Shown: positions 41,345-48,757 of the stretch, in pieces | How positions within the stretch are numbered: the stretch's first letter is position 1 | Layout: the number at the start of each line of letters is the position of its first letter | From: Beijerinckiaceae bacterium | GTDB taxonomy: Bacteria > Pseudomonadota > Alphaproteobacteria > Rhizobiales > Beijerinckiaceae | Length of the DNA: 64,000 nt | NCBI GenBank assembly: GCA_024304885.1 | Contig: JALJOM010000006.1 | Location: forward strand, 57,277-121,276 | Direction: 5' to 3' | Made by a program: the position numbers and the translations under genes | Notes under the pieces: generated by a model | Database searches by the model: none | What the model saw: the letters and a program-made list of their open reading frames with translations, nothing else | Told to the model about the DNA's origin: nothing

Positions 41345-41815
41345 ATGCGTGGATCGACGGAAAACACACTCGTTGCGTTGCATCGCGTGACGACAGTTCA
41401 GTCGGGTCGAGTGAGACGAATGTTACGGAATGTCGAGGCTCGTTCAGTGAAGGACAGCAATCGATATGGGGTCGCGATCGCGAGCGTCGTGTGGCGTGCG
41501 GACGAGCTCTATCGGATCGTCCTGGTTCGAAGGCAGGACGGCGCGGTGGCATTGATCGAGGTGCCGGACGATCTCGTGAAGGATCTCGTGAGGTTCGACC
41601 GGACGGCGGTCCTGAAAAATCGTTGGTCTTTGGAGGCGGTGGTGCGCGGGCATCTGGCCAATGCCGTGTTTTCGCGTGACGTCGAGTTCGGGAAGTCGGG
41701 TCTCGAGAACGGAAGCGTGAAGGCGGAGCTCGGCAATCTGAGGAGGTTCAACTCTGTCTTGCTCGGTGTCGATATCGGCGAGTTCGATCTGAAGCCCCGG
41801 TATCTGTGGAATTGA
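41345..41815 (+). CDS. Hypothetical protein
   Basis: The ATG at 41345 gives 156 residues; the frame is open 111 bases further up. The product mixes strands and helices (YGVAIASVVWRADELYRIVLV, then VALIEVPDDLVKDLV) and ends ELDLKPRYLWN-like (EFDLKPRYLWN). Codon use resembles neighbours. I do not recognise a family. Confidence 0.5.
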   Translation: MRGSTENTLVALHRVTTVQSGRVRRMLRNVEARSVKDSNRYGVAIASVVWRADELYRIVLVRRQDGAVALIEVPDDLVKDLVRFDRTAVLKNRWSLEAVVRGHLANAVFSRDVEFGKSGLENGSVKAELGNLRRFNSVLLGVDIGEFDLKPRYLWN

Positions 41816-41911
41816 CCACCGCCTGGGGATTGCCTGACGTGTTGGCGGGCATCGACGAAAGACGATGAGAGCGAAGCGGAGGCTCGAGCCTCCGCTCGAA
41901 GAATTATCGCA

Positions 41912-42457
41912 TCAGCTCTTGTGCAAGGCGAGGAGCGTCGCGGTCTTGGTCAGCGCGAAGATCAGCATGGGGATGGCGATCCCGAGGACGACGGCCGGAT
42001 AGATCATCGGAAGGGCGAAATCCGGGGCGAGGCCGGGAAGGTTCAGGGTTCCGGTCGCGTGGGACGCGAAGGCGAGCGCGTTCATGAGTGCCGAGAGGAT
42101 TTGCGTGCCCTTGATCGCGGGCGATGCGTAGGTGGAGACGTTCGGGCGCAGCTCCTCGGGAGAAAGAAGCAGTGAGATTTCGAGGGCGACGAAGGCGAGG
42201 TCTATGCCGATGGCCATGGCCCAGGCCGGCCACTGGTCGCAGCCCGTGACGAGGCGGACACCTTCAGCGAGGTGAGACAGGGATAGGCCGATGAGGACGA
42301 GGGTGACGAGGCCGATGGCTGCGGCGGATCCCCTGGTGAGGGTCCAGAAGCGTGAATTCGTCTTGCGGGTCTTGAGCACCTTCGGCTTGGGAGTCTTGCC
42401 GATCGGCATGTCGACAATGTTGCTCTTGGCGACGCGAATGCTGGATTTCGTGGTCAT
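41912..42457 (-). CDS. Four-helix membrane protein, unknown function
   Basis: The 181-residue product has a basic start (TPKPKVLKTRKTNSRF) and four membrane helices at about 49-68, 78-98, 115-133 and 150-172. Between them are short loops. Similar multi-pass proteins occur on alphaproteobacterial plasmids without known function. AAGGAGAT precedes the ATG at 42457 but part of it lies in a hairpin. Confidence 0.65.
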   Translation of the reverse strand: MTTKSSIRVAKSNIVDMPIGKTPKPKVLKTRKTNSRFWTLTRGSAAAIGLVTLVLIGLSLSHLAEGVRLVTGCDQWPAWAMAIGIDLAFVALEISLLLSPEELRPNVSTYASPAIKGTQILSALMNALAFASHATGTLNLPGLAPDFALPMIYPAVVLGIAIPMLIFALTKTATLLALHKS

Positions 42458-42466
42458 CTCGGATCT

Positions 42467-42487
42467 CCTTCGTGTTGATGACGAAGG
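42467..42487 (-). promoter_or_regulatory. Hairpin overlapping a ribosome binding site
   Basis: CCTTCGT (42467-42473) and ACGAAGG (42481-42487) form a 7-bp stem with a 7-base loop. On the minus strand the arm nearer the gene supplies the AAGG of the AAGGAGAT site of the membrane protein gene at 42457, so folding would partly hide it. Confidence 0.4.
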
Positions 42488-42611
42488 CGCCGGCCATGCG
42501 AGGCTGTGACGGGTCGAGGATCGCGCAGCGACCGCCGAAGGCGGCGAATGGGGGAACCGATTCTGTCGATCGCAGAATTGGAGAATGCTGCGCGCTTTGC
42601 GCGCTCTCTAC

Positions 42612-42740
42612 GATCGGCAGAATTGGGGGAGAACGTTCGTCCTCGAGGCGGCACGGCGGCGCATGGTACAATGGGACTTCAGAAAGAACGAAAAAGTTTC
42701 AGCTGCCTCGACCCGAGATCCTTCTCGGCGCGGGAGCGCC
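42612..42740. repeat. Repeat family 2, copy 2
   Basis: Aligns with the copy at 39666 and ends with the same GGCGCGGGAGCGCC hairpin. Just before it, GCGCGC-TTT-GCGCGC (42590-42604) is another hairpin, and CGATCGCAGAATTGG near 42568 repeats the start of the element, so a partial third unit may be present. Confidence 0.65.
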
Positions 42741-42802
42741 GCATGATGTGGATGATTGGGTAGCCATGACGTGAGGTTGCGAAAATAAGCGGATCGGGGT
42801 TG

Positions 42803-43018
42803 TTATGACCGAGCGAGGCGGGAGGGCCATGCGACGCAGGCTGTGTGCTCGCTTCGGTTGTCCAGGACTTGTGATCGACGATATGAGCCTTTGCCTTTGC
42901 GGGGCCTTGCGATCTTTGGCCTCGCATCGATCGAAGCGGGCACCGACGCATTTCCCGCGTACGAGCGCAGGGCGCGTGCATGGGGATTTCGCGGCGGCTT
43001 GGCGCGATGTTTCTTCAT
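42803..43018 (-). CDS. Small basic protein with ArfA-like KGKGSY motif
   Basis: The 71-residue product has RNPHARALRS near the start and RPKIARPRKGKGSYRRS at about 34-50. The KGKGSY.R element with a preceding N.....AL. is the hallmark of ArfA, the alternative ribosome-rescue factor, in which it reaches into the empty mRNA channel. The segment between the two motifs (YAGNASVPASIDA) is longer than in the ArfA I recall. It is a tentative call for a short gene. Confidence 0.4.
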   Translation of the reverse strand: MKKHRAKPPRNPHARALRSYAGNASVPASIDARPKIARPRKGKGSYRRSQVLDNRSEHTACVAWPSRLARS

Positions 43019-43199
43019 GAGGGCGTTCCTTCCAGTGAGCGACGGTGTGTAGAGAAGCGAGTCGGGCTGCGGAAGCGGTCAGATAGAGCAATGGCTTACT
43101 TGTCGAGGCGATCGGTGAATAGTCTGGACCACGTGTTGTGATTCGTTGATCGGTGATTCGCCGTATGGTATGGTAGAGTTCCGAGCGAGGAGGTAGATC

Positions 43200-43722
43200 A
43201 TGCCAGAGGCCACGAGCAATGTGATCCGGTTTCCGATCGAACGCCGCAGACGGAACGAAGCCGAGCTGCTCTATGAGCTGATGCCCGATATTCGTGTGGT
43301 GAGCGCGAATGCGGAAGCTTTCGGTTTCGTGCTTCCGGATGCGGATCTCCATGATCGTGCCGATCGGGTTATGGCCGAATACATCTTGAACAATGTGCGG
43401 CCGGAACCGGGGTATCTGCGTTTGGCCGAGCTCGATCGCGGAGGCAATGGAGCTTTGCCGGCGAGCGTCGGATGCGGTGGTAATAGCGTCGAGAGCCGAG
43501 GAACGTTTCGAGAGCGTTCGAAGGGACGGCTATTCGAGTGTGCGAGCGGTCGACGAATCTGCGATCTCGGCGTGGCGCGAGGCGACGCGGCTTCAACTCG
43601 AGGCCTATGAGGCTTCGCAGGAAGCTTTGGGGGCGGCTCGGGCGGTGGCGCTCGCGAAAGAGGGCGTGCCGTGGACGGCTCGTATGCCGAGGGACGAGGC
43701 ACGTATGGTCTTTGGGATATAG
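43200..43722 (+). pseudogene. Frameshifted gene (or two overlapping genes)
   Basis: The first frame opens at an ATG at 43200 after CGAGGAGGTAG and reads well to about residue 75 (VIRFPIERRRRNEAELLYEL, then ADRVMAEYILNNVRPEPG). It then turns into low-quality sequence, while the +1 frame becomes protein-like (AMELCRRASDAVVIASRAEE and LQLEAYEASQEALGAAR) and ends at 43722. A one-base change near 43430-43445 would join them into one ~170-residue helical protein. Two overlapping genes are less likely because the overlap would exceed 150 bases. Confidence 0.5.
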
Positions 43723-43864
43723 GGCGACCGGGGCGCTCGTCACCTATTCGAGGCGGACCGTACAGGACAGGATCGGAAAGCTTGATAGAGTTTCGTGACG
43801 GCAGCCGAGGAACGTTCGATATCGAGCAATCGAGGGCGCTCGAGGCAGAGCGTGCGGGTGCCGG

Positions 43865-44311
43865 CTAATCGGTCGTGGTCGTCGTAGAGCAGGTCTGAAT
43901 GTCTGAAGTGTCATAGGGTTCCGACGCCGTTGGGGGAGGCGGATTCGGGCGCCGGTCCAATATGGCCTGTGCTGTCTGGATTGCGGCCAAGAGCCTCGGT
44001 CGCCAGCTCTCGAAGGTGGTATAGCTGGCTTCGACGAGTAGCATCACCGTTTCGGCATAGTGCGTTGCGCGGCGGGTGACACTTTCCTCGAACTCTGTCG
44101 GGACCTCGACCCTATCCCCTTCGTAGGGCACGGTTCCGATCCATATCCCCGAGACATAGGTCTCGCCCGCGGATTCGGGGTCCTGCTTGGCGTCGGACCA
44201 GTCGTCGTTTTCGAGCGCGATCTTGCACGCGTCTTCGGGGGAGGCGGCCTCGACGATGGTGTGGTGATATGTCGGAACATGGAAGGAGGTTTCGACGCAA
44301 TAGAGCGGCAT
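43865..44311 (-). CDS. Hypothetical protein
   Basis: The 148-residue product begins MPLYCVETSFHVPTYHHTI, with a strand-rich first half (YVSGIWIGTVPYEGDRVEVP) and a helical second half. The C-terminus is Thr-rich. It is the first of the minus-strand genes of the plasmid maintenance block. Small proteins of this look are frequent beside DUF736 genes; the function is unknown. Confidence 0.65.
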   Translation of the reverse strand: MPLYCVETSFHVPTYHHTIVEAASPEDACKIALENDDWSDAKQDPESAGETYVSGIWIGTVPYEGDRVEVPTEFEESVTRRATHYAETVMLLVEASYTTFESWRPRLLAAIQTAQAILDRRPNPPPPTASEPYDTSDIQTCSTTTTTD

Positions 44312-44351
44312 GATCCTTCTCCTCGTGGTCTAGGGAACCGGTGAAGGGGGT

Positions 44352-44555
44352 TCAATGGACGAGTGGCGAGGAAGGCGGAGCCGCTGTCGCGTCGGGTGGG
44401 CGCGTGGGAGATTCCGGGTGTCGGACGGAGAGTCCGAGCTGGAGGCCGCGCCTGAAAGCGTCCCGGACGAGGGATACGATCTTCTCGTCGTCGAGTGCCT
44501 GGCGGCGGCAGAGGTCCTTGGCGATCTTGCGCGCGAGCTCGTGGTAATCGATCAT
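44352..44555 (-). CDS. Small hypothetical protein
   Basis: The ATG at 44555 gives 67 residues: MIDYHELARKIAKDLCRRQ, then LVRDAFRRGLQLGLS and a Pro-rich tail. The first 45 residues form two helices. Coding is plausible from its clean start and position between two other minus-strand genes, but evidence is slim. Confidence 0.45.
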   Translation of the reverse strand: MIDYHELARKIAKDLCRRQALDDEKIVSLVRDAFRRGLQLGLSVRHPESPTRPPDATAAPPSSPLVH

Positions 44556-44634
44556 GGTTCGTCTCCGTGTCGGGAGAGGCAGGGAACGAGGACTGCCGGC
44601 GACCGGTCTGCAGTCGCCGGCTCGAGACCGAGGA

Positions 44635-44955
44635 TCAAGTCGGCGGGTTCCAGAGGATGACCTTTTTCGCGGGGTCCCCACCGGGGGCGGGAGCGACATT
44701 GCCGAAGATCTTGCCGATCTCGGGGGCGGCAAGGGAGACGGAGATGTATTCCTCTCCGCTCGTCTTGCCGGTGCGCTTCCAGCCCGCGCCGAGCTCAAAT
44801 CCATTTTTTCGAGAGACGACGCGGTAGTCGGGCTCCATGTCGGCGGCCTTTCCGGCATTGGGGATGAGCGCGATGGGGACGCTCAGCGCGAGCGTCTGGA
44901 GCATGCCTTCGAAGGTGTCACCCTTCTCGGTGAGGGTTGCGATCGTAGTGGCCAT
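44635..44955 (-). CDS. DUF736 family protein
   Basis: The ATG at 44955 follows AAGGAAGGAACAGGCC. The 106-residue product begins MATTIATLTEKGDTFEG, the standard DUF736 opening, followed by SVPIALIPNAGKAADMEPDY and GAGWKRTGKTSGEEYISV. DUF736 proteins occur on nearly all larger alphaproteobacterial plasmids beside ParB-like genes; their function is unknown. Confidence 0.93.
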   Translation of the reverse strand: MATTIATLTEKGDTFEGMLQTLALSVPIALIPNAGKAADMEPDYRVVSRKNGFELGAGWKRTGKTSGEEYISVSLAAPEIGKIFGNVAPAPGGDPAKKVILWNPPT

Positions 44956-45087
44956 GGCCTGTTCCTTCCTTGGTTGTGAAGCTTCTCGCTTCATGAGGTC
45001 GAGCGAAGGCGGGCCGCGTGCCGCCGTCACCGAAGCCGAAGGCTGAGGGGAACCCCTCGCGGGTTGACGGTCAGGCGCGCGGTCCGG

Positions 45088-46878
45088 CTATCGGGATTTC
45101 TCGGTTCTCGTTCTCTCCTGCTTCTTCGTCGGCTTCTGGTCGTGTACGACGAGGGTGGTGGTGTCGTAGGATGAAGGATCGTCGTCCTCATCGTCTTCGG
45201 AGATTTGGTCGATCGGATCGGCGTCCGGATCGATCTCCACAGCATCGTGAGAGGATCCATCTTCGTTGGTGGTTTCATTCGGTTCGATCGGCGCGTCGGG
45301 ATCGTCGTCGAGGCCCGGGTCGAAGGGGACGTGCTCGAAGGAGGCGAGCTCGTCCTCTGTGAACGCGAACTTCGCTCTCGGATGCGTGAAATGCCCCTTG
45401 TCGATGTGGGCGATGATGGCGGCTCTCGTGTCCTTGGCGCGGGCCTGGGGCGTGAGCCCGAGGTCGGCCGCGATCTTCTCGAGGGCCGCCTTCGAGCAGC
45501 AGGAGAGGAACTCGTCCGTTGCCATGTTGGGGAGATGAATGTCGGCATTGATCGTGTCGCCGGCGATCCGTGCGGCGCTGCCGCTCGAATGATAGTGGGT
45601 TCGGCACGAGAGGATGGTGGCGAGCATCTCGCGGGCCGTGGTTCGGAGCAGCGAGAGGTCCTTTGTGATGCGTCCGTCCTCGGCGATTTTGGCGACGAGG
45701 GCTTTGCGCTTGTTCTGCGCCTCGTAGCTGCCGAGCCTGACATCGACGTTCGAGGCAGCGAAGGCGGTGACGAGGAGCCCGATGAGATCGGAATCCTCGA
45801 TCGGATCTTCGAGGAGAGCCTTGTGAAGGGCCTCGGTCCGGAAATCGCCGATCATCTCCGCGCCCTTTTTCGTGATATCGGGCCGGCTCTTCACCGGGGC
45901 GGGGATGTCGCCGTCGTCCTCGGAGACCGGAGAGCTCGAGCCCTTCTTCGGCTCGGGTTTCGGGAGACGAAAGGCGACCTCGCGGATCTCTCCGGTGCGG
46001 GGATCGAGGTATTTTCCGACCATGTCGCTAGCGGAGGGCTTGCTCCAGAGCTTGATGGCTTTCGGTGGGAGCTTCGGCTCACCGTAGTCGCCGGTCGGCA
46101 GGATGACGGCTTTCTTGGGGAGATGGCTCTCGAGCCAGGCGGTCTGCGCCGCGAGGAAGGCGTCGACATTCGTCGTGTAGCGGCTGTCCTCGTCGGCCGG
46201 GGCGAAGAGGTCCTCCTCCCAGGTGATGCCGAAAGCTTGCCGTTCGTCCTCGCCGAAGGAGGCGTGGATCGCGAGCATGTGGCGCTTCGAGAGTGCATTG
46301 GCGATCGTGTACCAGGATATGCCGGTCTCGCCCCTCTTCGGCTTGTGGAGCTTCCAGACCGAGGCCTGCTCCTTGGCGCTCGCCGCCGTGATGGTCCGTA
46401 GCTCCTGCTCCTTGGGCATGTCACCCTTGGCGATATAATCGAGCATGGGTGGATGGATATGGGCGAGGAGCCGGAGCTTCTTGATCGTGCGCACCGGGAG
46501 CGCGAGGGCGGTCGCGATGGCGTCCTCGGTCCAATTGTCCGAGACGAGGGCCTCGATGGCGCGCCATTGGTCGACGGGGCCGAGGTTCGCGCGCACGACA
46601 TTCTCGGAGACGGCCCGAAGCGTGTCGGCTGGGTCGGCCGCGTCGCGGACGAGGACCAGGATTTGCTCGAAGCCGGCCGTGATGGCTGCGCGGACTCGGC
46701 GATGGCCGGCGACGATGACGAGTTCGTCGTCCTCGGCTCGCACGACGGGCGGCTGGATGATTCCGATTTCCTTGATATTGGCGACGAGCTGCTCGTCCGG
46801 GAGCTCGCCGGCGTTGGATTTGCGTGGATTGTCGGGGTTGGGCTTCAGCTTGCGGGGATCGATCGTGAGGAGGTCCAT
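45088..46878 (-). CDS. parB: ParB/RepB/Spo0J-type partition protein, long form
   Basis: The 596-residue protein has the ParB N-domain (KLKPNPDNPRKS, IGIIQPPVVR and the VIVAGHRRVRAA box at about 55-66) and an HTH part near 110-140 (WTEDAIATALALPVRTIKKL). The remaining 400 residues form a long extra domain found in plasmid-type ParB proteins of alphaproteobacteria, ending in an acidic Asp/Glu-rich tail. It binds parS-like sites and loads with CTP in known relatives. No parA lies beside it, in contrast to typical par operons. Confidence 0.88.
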   Translation of the reverse strand: MDLLTIDPRKLKPNPDNPRKSNAGELPDEQLVANIKEIGIIQPPVVRAEDDELVIVAGHRRVRAAITAGFEQILVLVRDAADPADTLRAVSENVVRANLGPVDQWRAIEALVSDNWTEDAIATALALPVRTIKKLRLLAHIHPPMLDYIAKGDMPKEQELRTITAASAKEQASVWKLHKPKRGETGISWYTIANALSKRHMLAIHASFGEDERQAFGITWEEDLFAPADEDSRYTTNVDAFLAAQTAWLESHLPKKAVILPTGDYGEPKLPPKAIKLWSKPSASDMVGKYLDPRTGEIREVAFRLPKPEPKKGSSSPVSEDDGDIPAPVKSRPDITKKGAEMIGDFRTEALHKALLEDPIEDSDLIGLLVTAFAASNVDVRLGSYEAQNKRKALVAKIAEDGRITKDLSLLRTTAREMLATILSCRTHYHSSGSAARIAGDTINADIHLPNMATDEFLSCCSKAALEKIAADLGLTPQARAKDTRAAIIAHIDKGHFTHPRAKFAFTEDELASFEHVPFDPGLDDDPDAPIEPNETTNEDGSSHDAVEIDPDADPIDQISEDDEDDDPSSYDTTTLVVHDQKPTKKQERTRTEKSR

Positions 46879-46899
46879 GTGCGGAATCCTTGTGCTTTG

Positions 46900-47298
46900 T
46901 CATGCGGGGGTCGGTTCTGATCGAGTCCTCTGCTCGAGGGCTTGGAGCTGGTCGAGGAGCAGGGCCCGGGCCTCCTCGGTCGAGGAGGCGATCACGCAGC
47001 CCGATGGTCCGTTCGTGCTTCGCAGGACGTGCCATCGACAGCCGGGCCAGACCGTATTGACGGCGTCGAAAAATTCGAGGCGCGTGCGGAGGCTTGCGCG
47101 GATGTCCGGGTCGGCGCGATCGGTCGGAGCGACTATCCAGACCCACTGTGAGCCGCACGGGCGGGCGCACCAGAGCGCTGTATTTCCGGTCTGAAGCGCG
47201 GCGCACGAGGCTTTGTCGTGGACGGTGATGTCAGTCGTGTAGTATTTTGTTACCTTCCACGCGATCGACGCGATGGCTCGGTAGATCGAAGTCGTCAT
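46900..47298 (-). CDS. Hypothetical protein
   Basis: The 132-residue product has several cysteines (SCAALQTGN, LWCARPCGSQW, PGCRWHVL, SGCVIASS) and a helical end. It lies 21 bases upstream of parB and is probably cotranscribed with it. No family is recognised. Confidence 0.6.
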   Translation of the reverse strand: MTTSIYRAIASIAWKVTKYYTTDITVHDKASCAALQTGNTALWCARPCGSQWVWIVAPTDRADPDIRASLRTRLEFFDAVNTVWPGCRWHVLRSTNGPSGCVIASSTEEARALLLDQLQALEQRTRSEPTPA

Positions 47299-47318
47299 GA
47301 TTACCGCCTGCGTCGAGC

Positions 47319-47684
47319 CTAAAGTGCTGGATGTGTGGTTTCGCGGGCCGGGGTATCCTCGCGAAGGACGGTGACGACGTGGGGATTGGAGAATCGGTCA
47401 TGGAGGATGCCGCCTTTCGTCGTGGCGGCATCGAAACCGGCCGGTTTTCGGTAGCCTTTTTCGATGCCGACGAAGATGCGGAAGCAGGTATCGGGGTAGG
47501 TGGTGGAGAGCTCCTTCTGGAATTCCTCGACCGAGGGTATGATCTCCGAGACCTTCCGGGCTTCGATCGTCCTTTCGGGCGTCTTGCCTCCGGCGCCTAT
47601 TTCGAATTGGACGCTTTTGATGCGTCCGGACTGGTCGGCTTCGATCTTGTCGATCTTGATCGTGGATATGCGAAATCGTGCCAT
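47319..47684 (-). CDS. Hypothetical protein
   Basis: The ATG at 47684 follows GGAAAGTAACC. The 121-residue product opens MARFRISTIKIDKIEADQSG, a strand-rich segment, followed by a helical VSEIIPSVEEFQKEL. It is preceded by the structured leader at 47775-47833. It is similar in placement to other small plasmid genes of this block; the function is unknown. Confidence 0.6.
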   Translation of the reverse strand: MARFRISTIKIDKIEADQSGRIKSVQFEIGAGGKTPERTIEARKVSEIIPSVEEFQKELSTTYPDTCFRIFVGIEKGYRKPAGFDAATTKGGILHDRFSNPHVVTVLREDTPARETTHPAL

Positions 47685-47774
47685 GGTTACTTTCCTTTTC
47701 GTGGTGGATGGATCGTCCGTCGTCGAGAGTTCTGTTGCGGACGCAATGGCGCGACCCCAGCCCGCCAGGCCGGG

Positions 47775-47833
47775 GCAAGGGCGCGCGTCCGGGCGTGCCA
47801 CGGCCGCGCGGGAGCGAAGCGACATCTCCTTGC
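47775..47833 (-). ncRNA. Leader element related to those at 54261 and 55325
   Basis: GCAAGG (47775-47780) pairs with CCTTGC (47828-47833), closing a GC-rich region of 47 bases that contains CGCTTCGCT-like and GGCGTGCCACGGCC sequences. The same closing helix and neighbouring GCCGC on the minus strand occur in the two better copies. It lies 91 bases upstream of the ATG at 47684 on the same strand, as expected of a leader. Confidence 0.35.
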
Positions 47834-47862
47834 GGCGGCTGGCGTGGGTGGGGTAGGGGCAG

Positions 47863-48139
47863 CTATGCTGCGTGGATTTCTTTGCTCATGGTTTCGAGCG
47901 GAGTGGCTGTCAGCGAGGTGTCGTCGTCGTCCGGGGTCGACAGCCGGATTCGCAGCTCGGCGAGATCCGACGCGATTTTCTGATCTTCTTTCGAAAGGGT
48001 CGCGATCTTGCGGATCGCGTGGATGACGGTCGAATGGTCTCTTCCGCCGCACCGATCTCGTTGAAGGGATTTCCTCGAGGATTTGTCTCGCATGGCGGGA
48101 GTCGCGCTTTCGGGGTATCGGTTGTGGGCGGCATGGCAT
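47863..48139 (-). pseudogene. DnaA domain IV-like remnant, frameshifted
   Basis: Three frames carry successive parts of the DNA-binding end of DnaA: KRDSRHARQIL (frame opening at 48139), PFNEIG in a second frame and CGGRDHSTVIHAIRKI in the third, which continues to the stop at 47863. In intact DnaA they read as R.RQI...L, P..EIG..F and GGRDHSTV.HA. Frameshifts and a small deletion between the first two parts explain the pattern. The last frame alone (76 residues from an ATG at 48093) could still be made. Confidence 0.55.
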
Positions 48140-48198
48140 GACCTACTGATCTTGGTTGCGGGCTTCGGGTCTGGTCGGCATGGATGGATCCGAACTCG

Positions 48199-48702
48199 TC
48201 AGATCGTCTCGAAGAGATCGGCTTGATGGCGAGCTATGGTCGGGTTCGGCACAGGCTCGTATTTGGCCTTCAGCCTCGTGAGCTCGGTGCGCTCGGCTGC
48301 GACCTTGCTCGATACGAGCGTGGCTTCGTAGAGCGCAATCAGGTTGGTCTGTTTCAGGCGGGAGATCACGACGCGCTCCACATCGGAGAACGTGTATTCG
48401 GGATCGCCGTAGCAGGGGTGTTGCACGGTCTCGCGGAGGAAGGCGATCTTGTTTGTGGTCGTTTCGAAGAAGTATTGGTAGAAGCCCGATTTATTGTGGT
48501 GAGCGATATGGCCGAAAGTGTTGGAGAGCCGTTCGTAGAGGAAGTCGGTGAAGAGGGCTTTCGGCGCGTCCTTGGCGATGAAGCGAAGAAGCCCATTGCC
48601 GAATTTCGCCTTGTCCTCGGCCGAGCTCCATTTGGTCGGCCGGAACGAGGCCGGTTCGAGAGGCGGTGTGACGAGCGCGCGCTCGATCGACGCGGGAAGC
48701 AT
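48199..48702 (-). CDS. Hypothetical protein
   Basis: The 167-residue product has a strand-loop start (RPTKWSSAEDKAKFGNGLLRFIAKDAPKAL) shortened to KWSSAEDKAKFGNGLL, then a helical FLYERLSNTFGHIAHHNKSGF segment and a charged coiled tail (AERTELTRLKAKYEP). No family is recognised. It follows the methylase-helicase gene by 55 bases and is probably in one operon with it. Confidence 0.65.
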   Translation of the reverse strand: MLPASIERALVTPPLEPASFRPTKWSSAEDKAKFGNGLLRFIAKDAPKALFTDFLYERLSNTFGHIAHHNKSGFYQYFFETTTNKIAFLRETVQHPCYGDPEYTFSDVERVVISRLKQTNLIALYEATLVSSKVAAERTELTRLKAKYEPVPNPTIARHQADLFETI

Positions 48703-48757
48703 CGTCGTGTCCTTGTCGTTGGGTCTCGAGGGTGCTGGTGTGGGGATCGAGCGAGGG

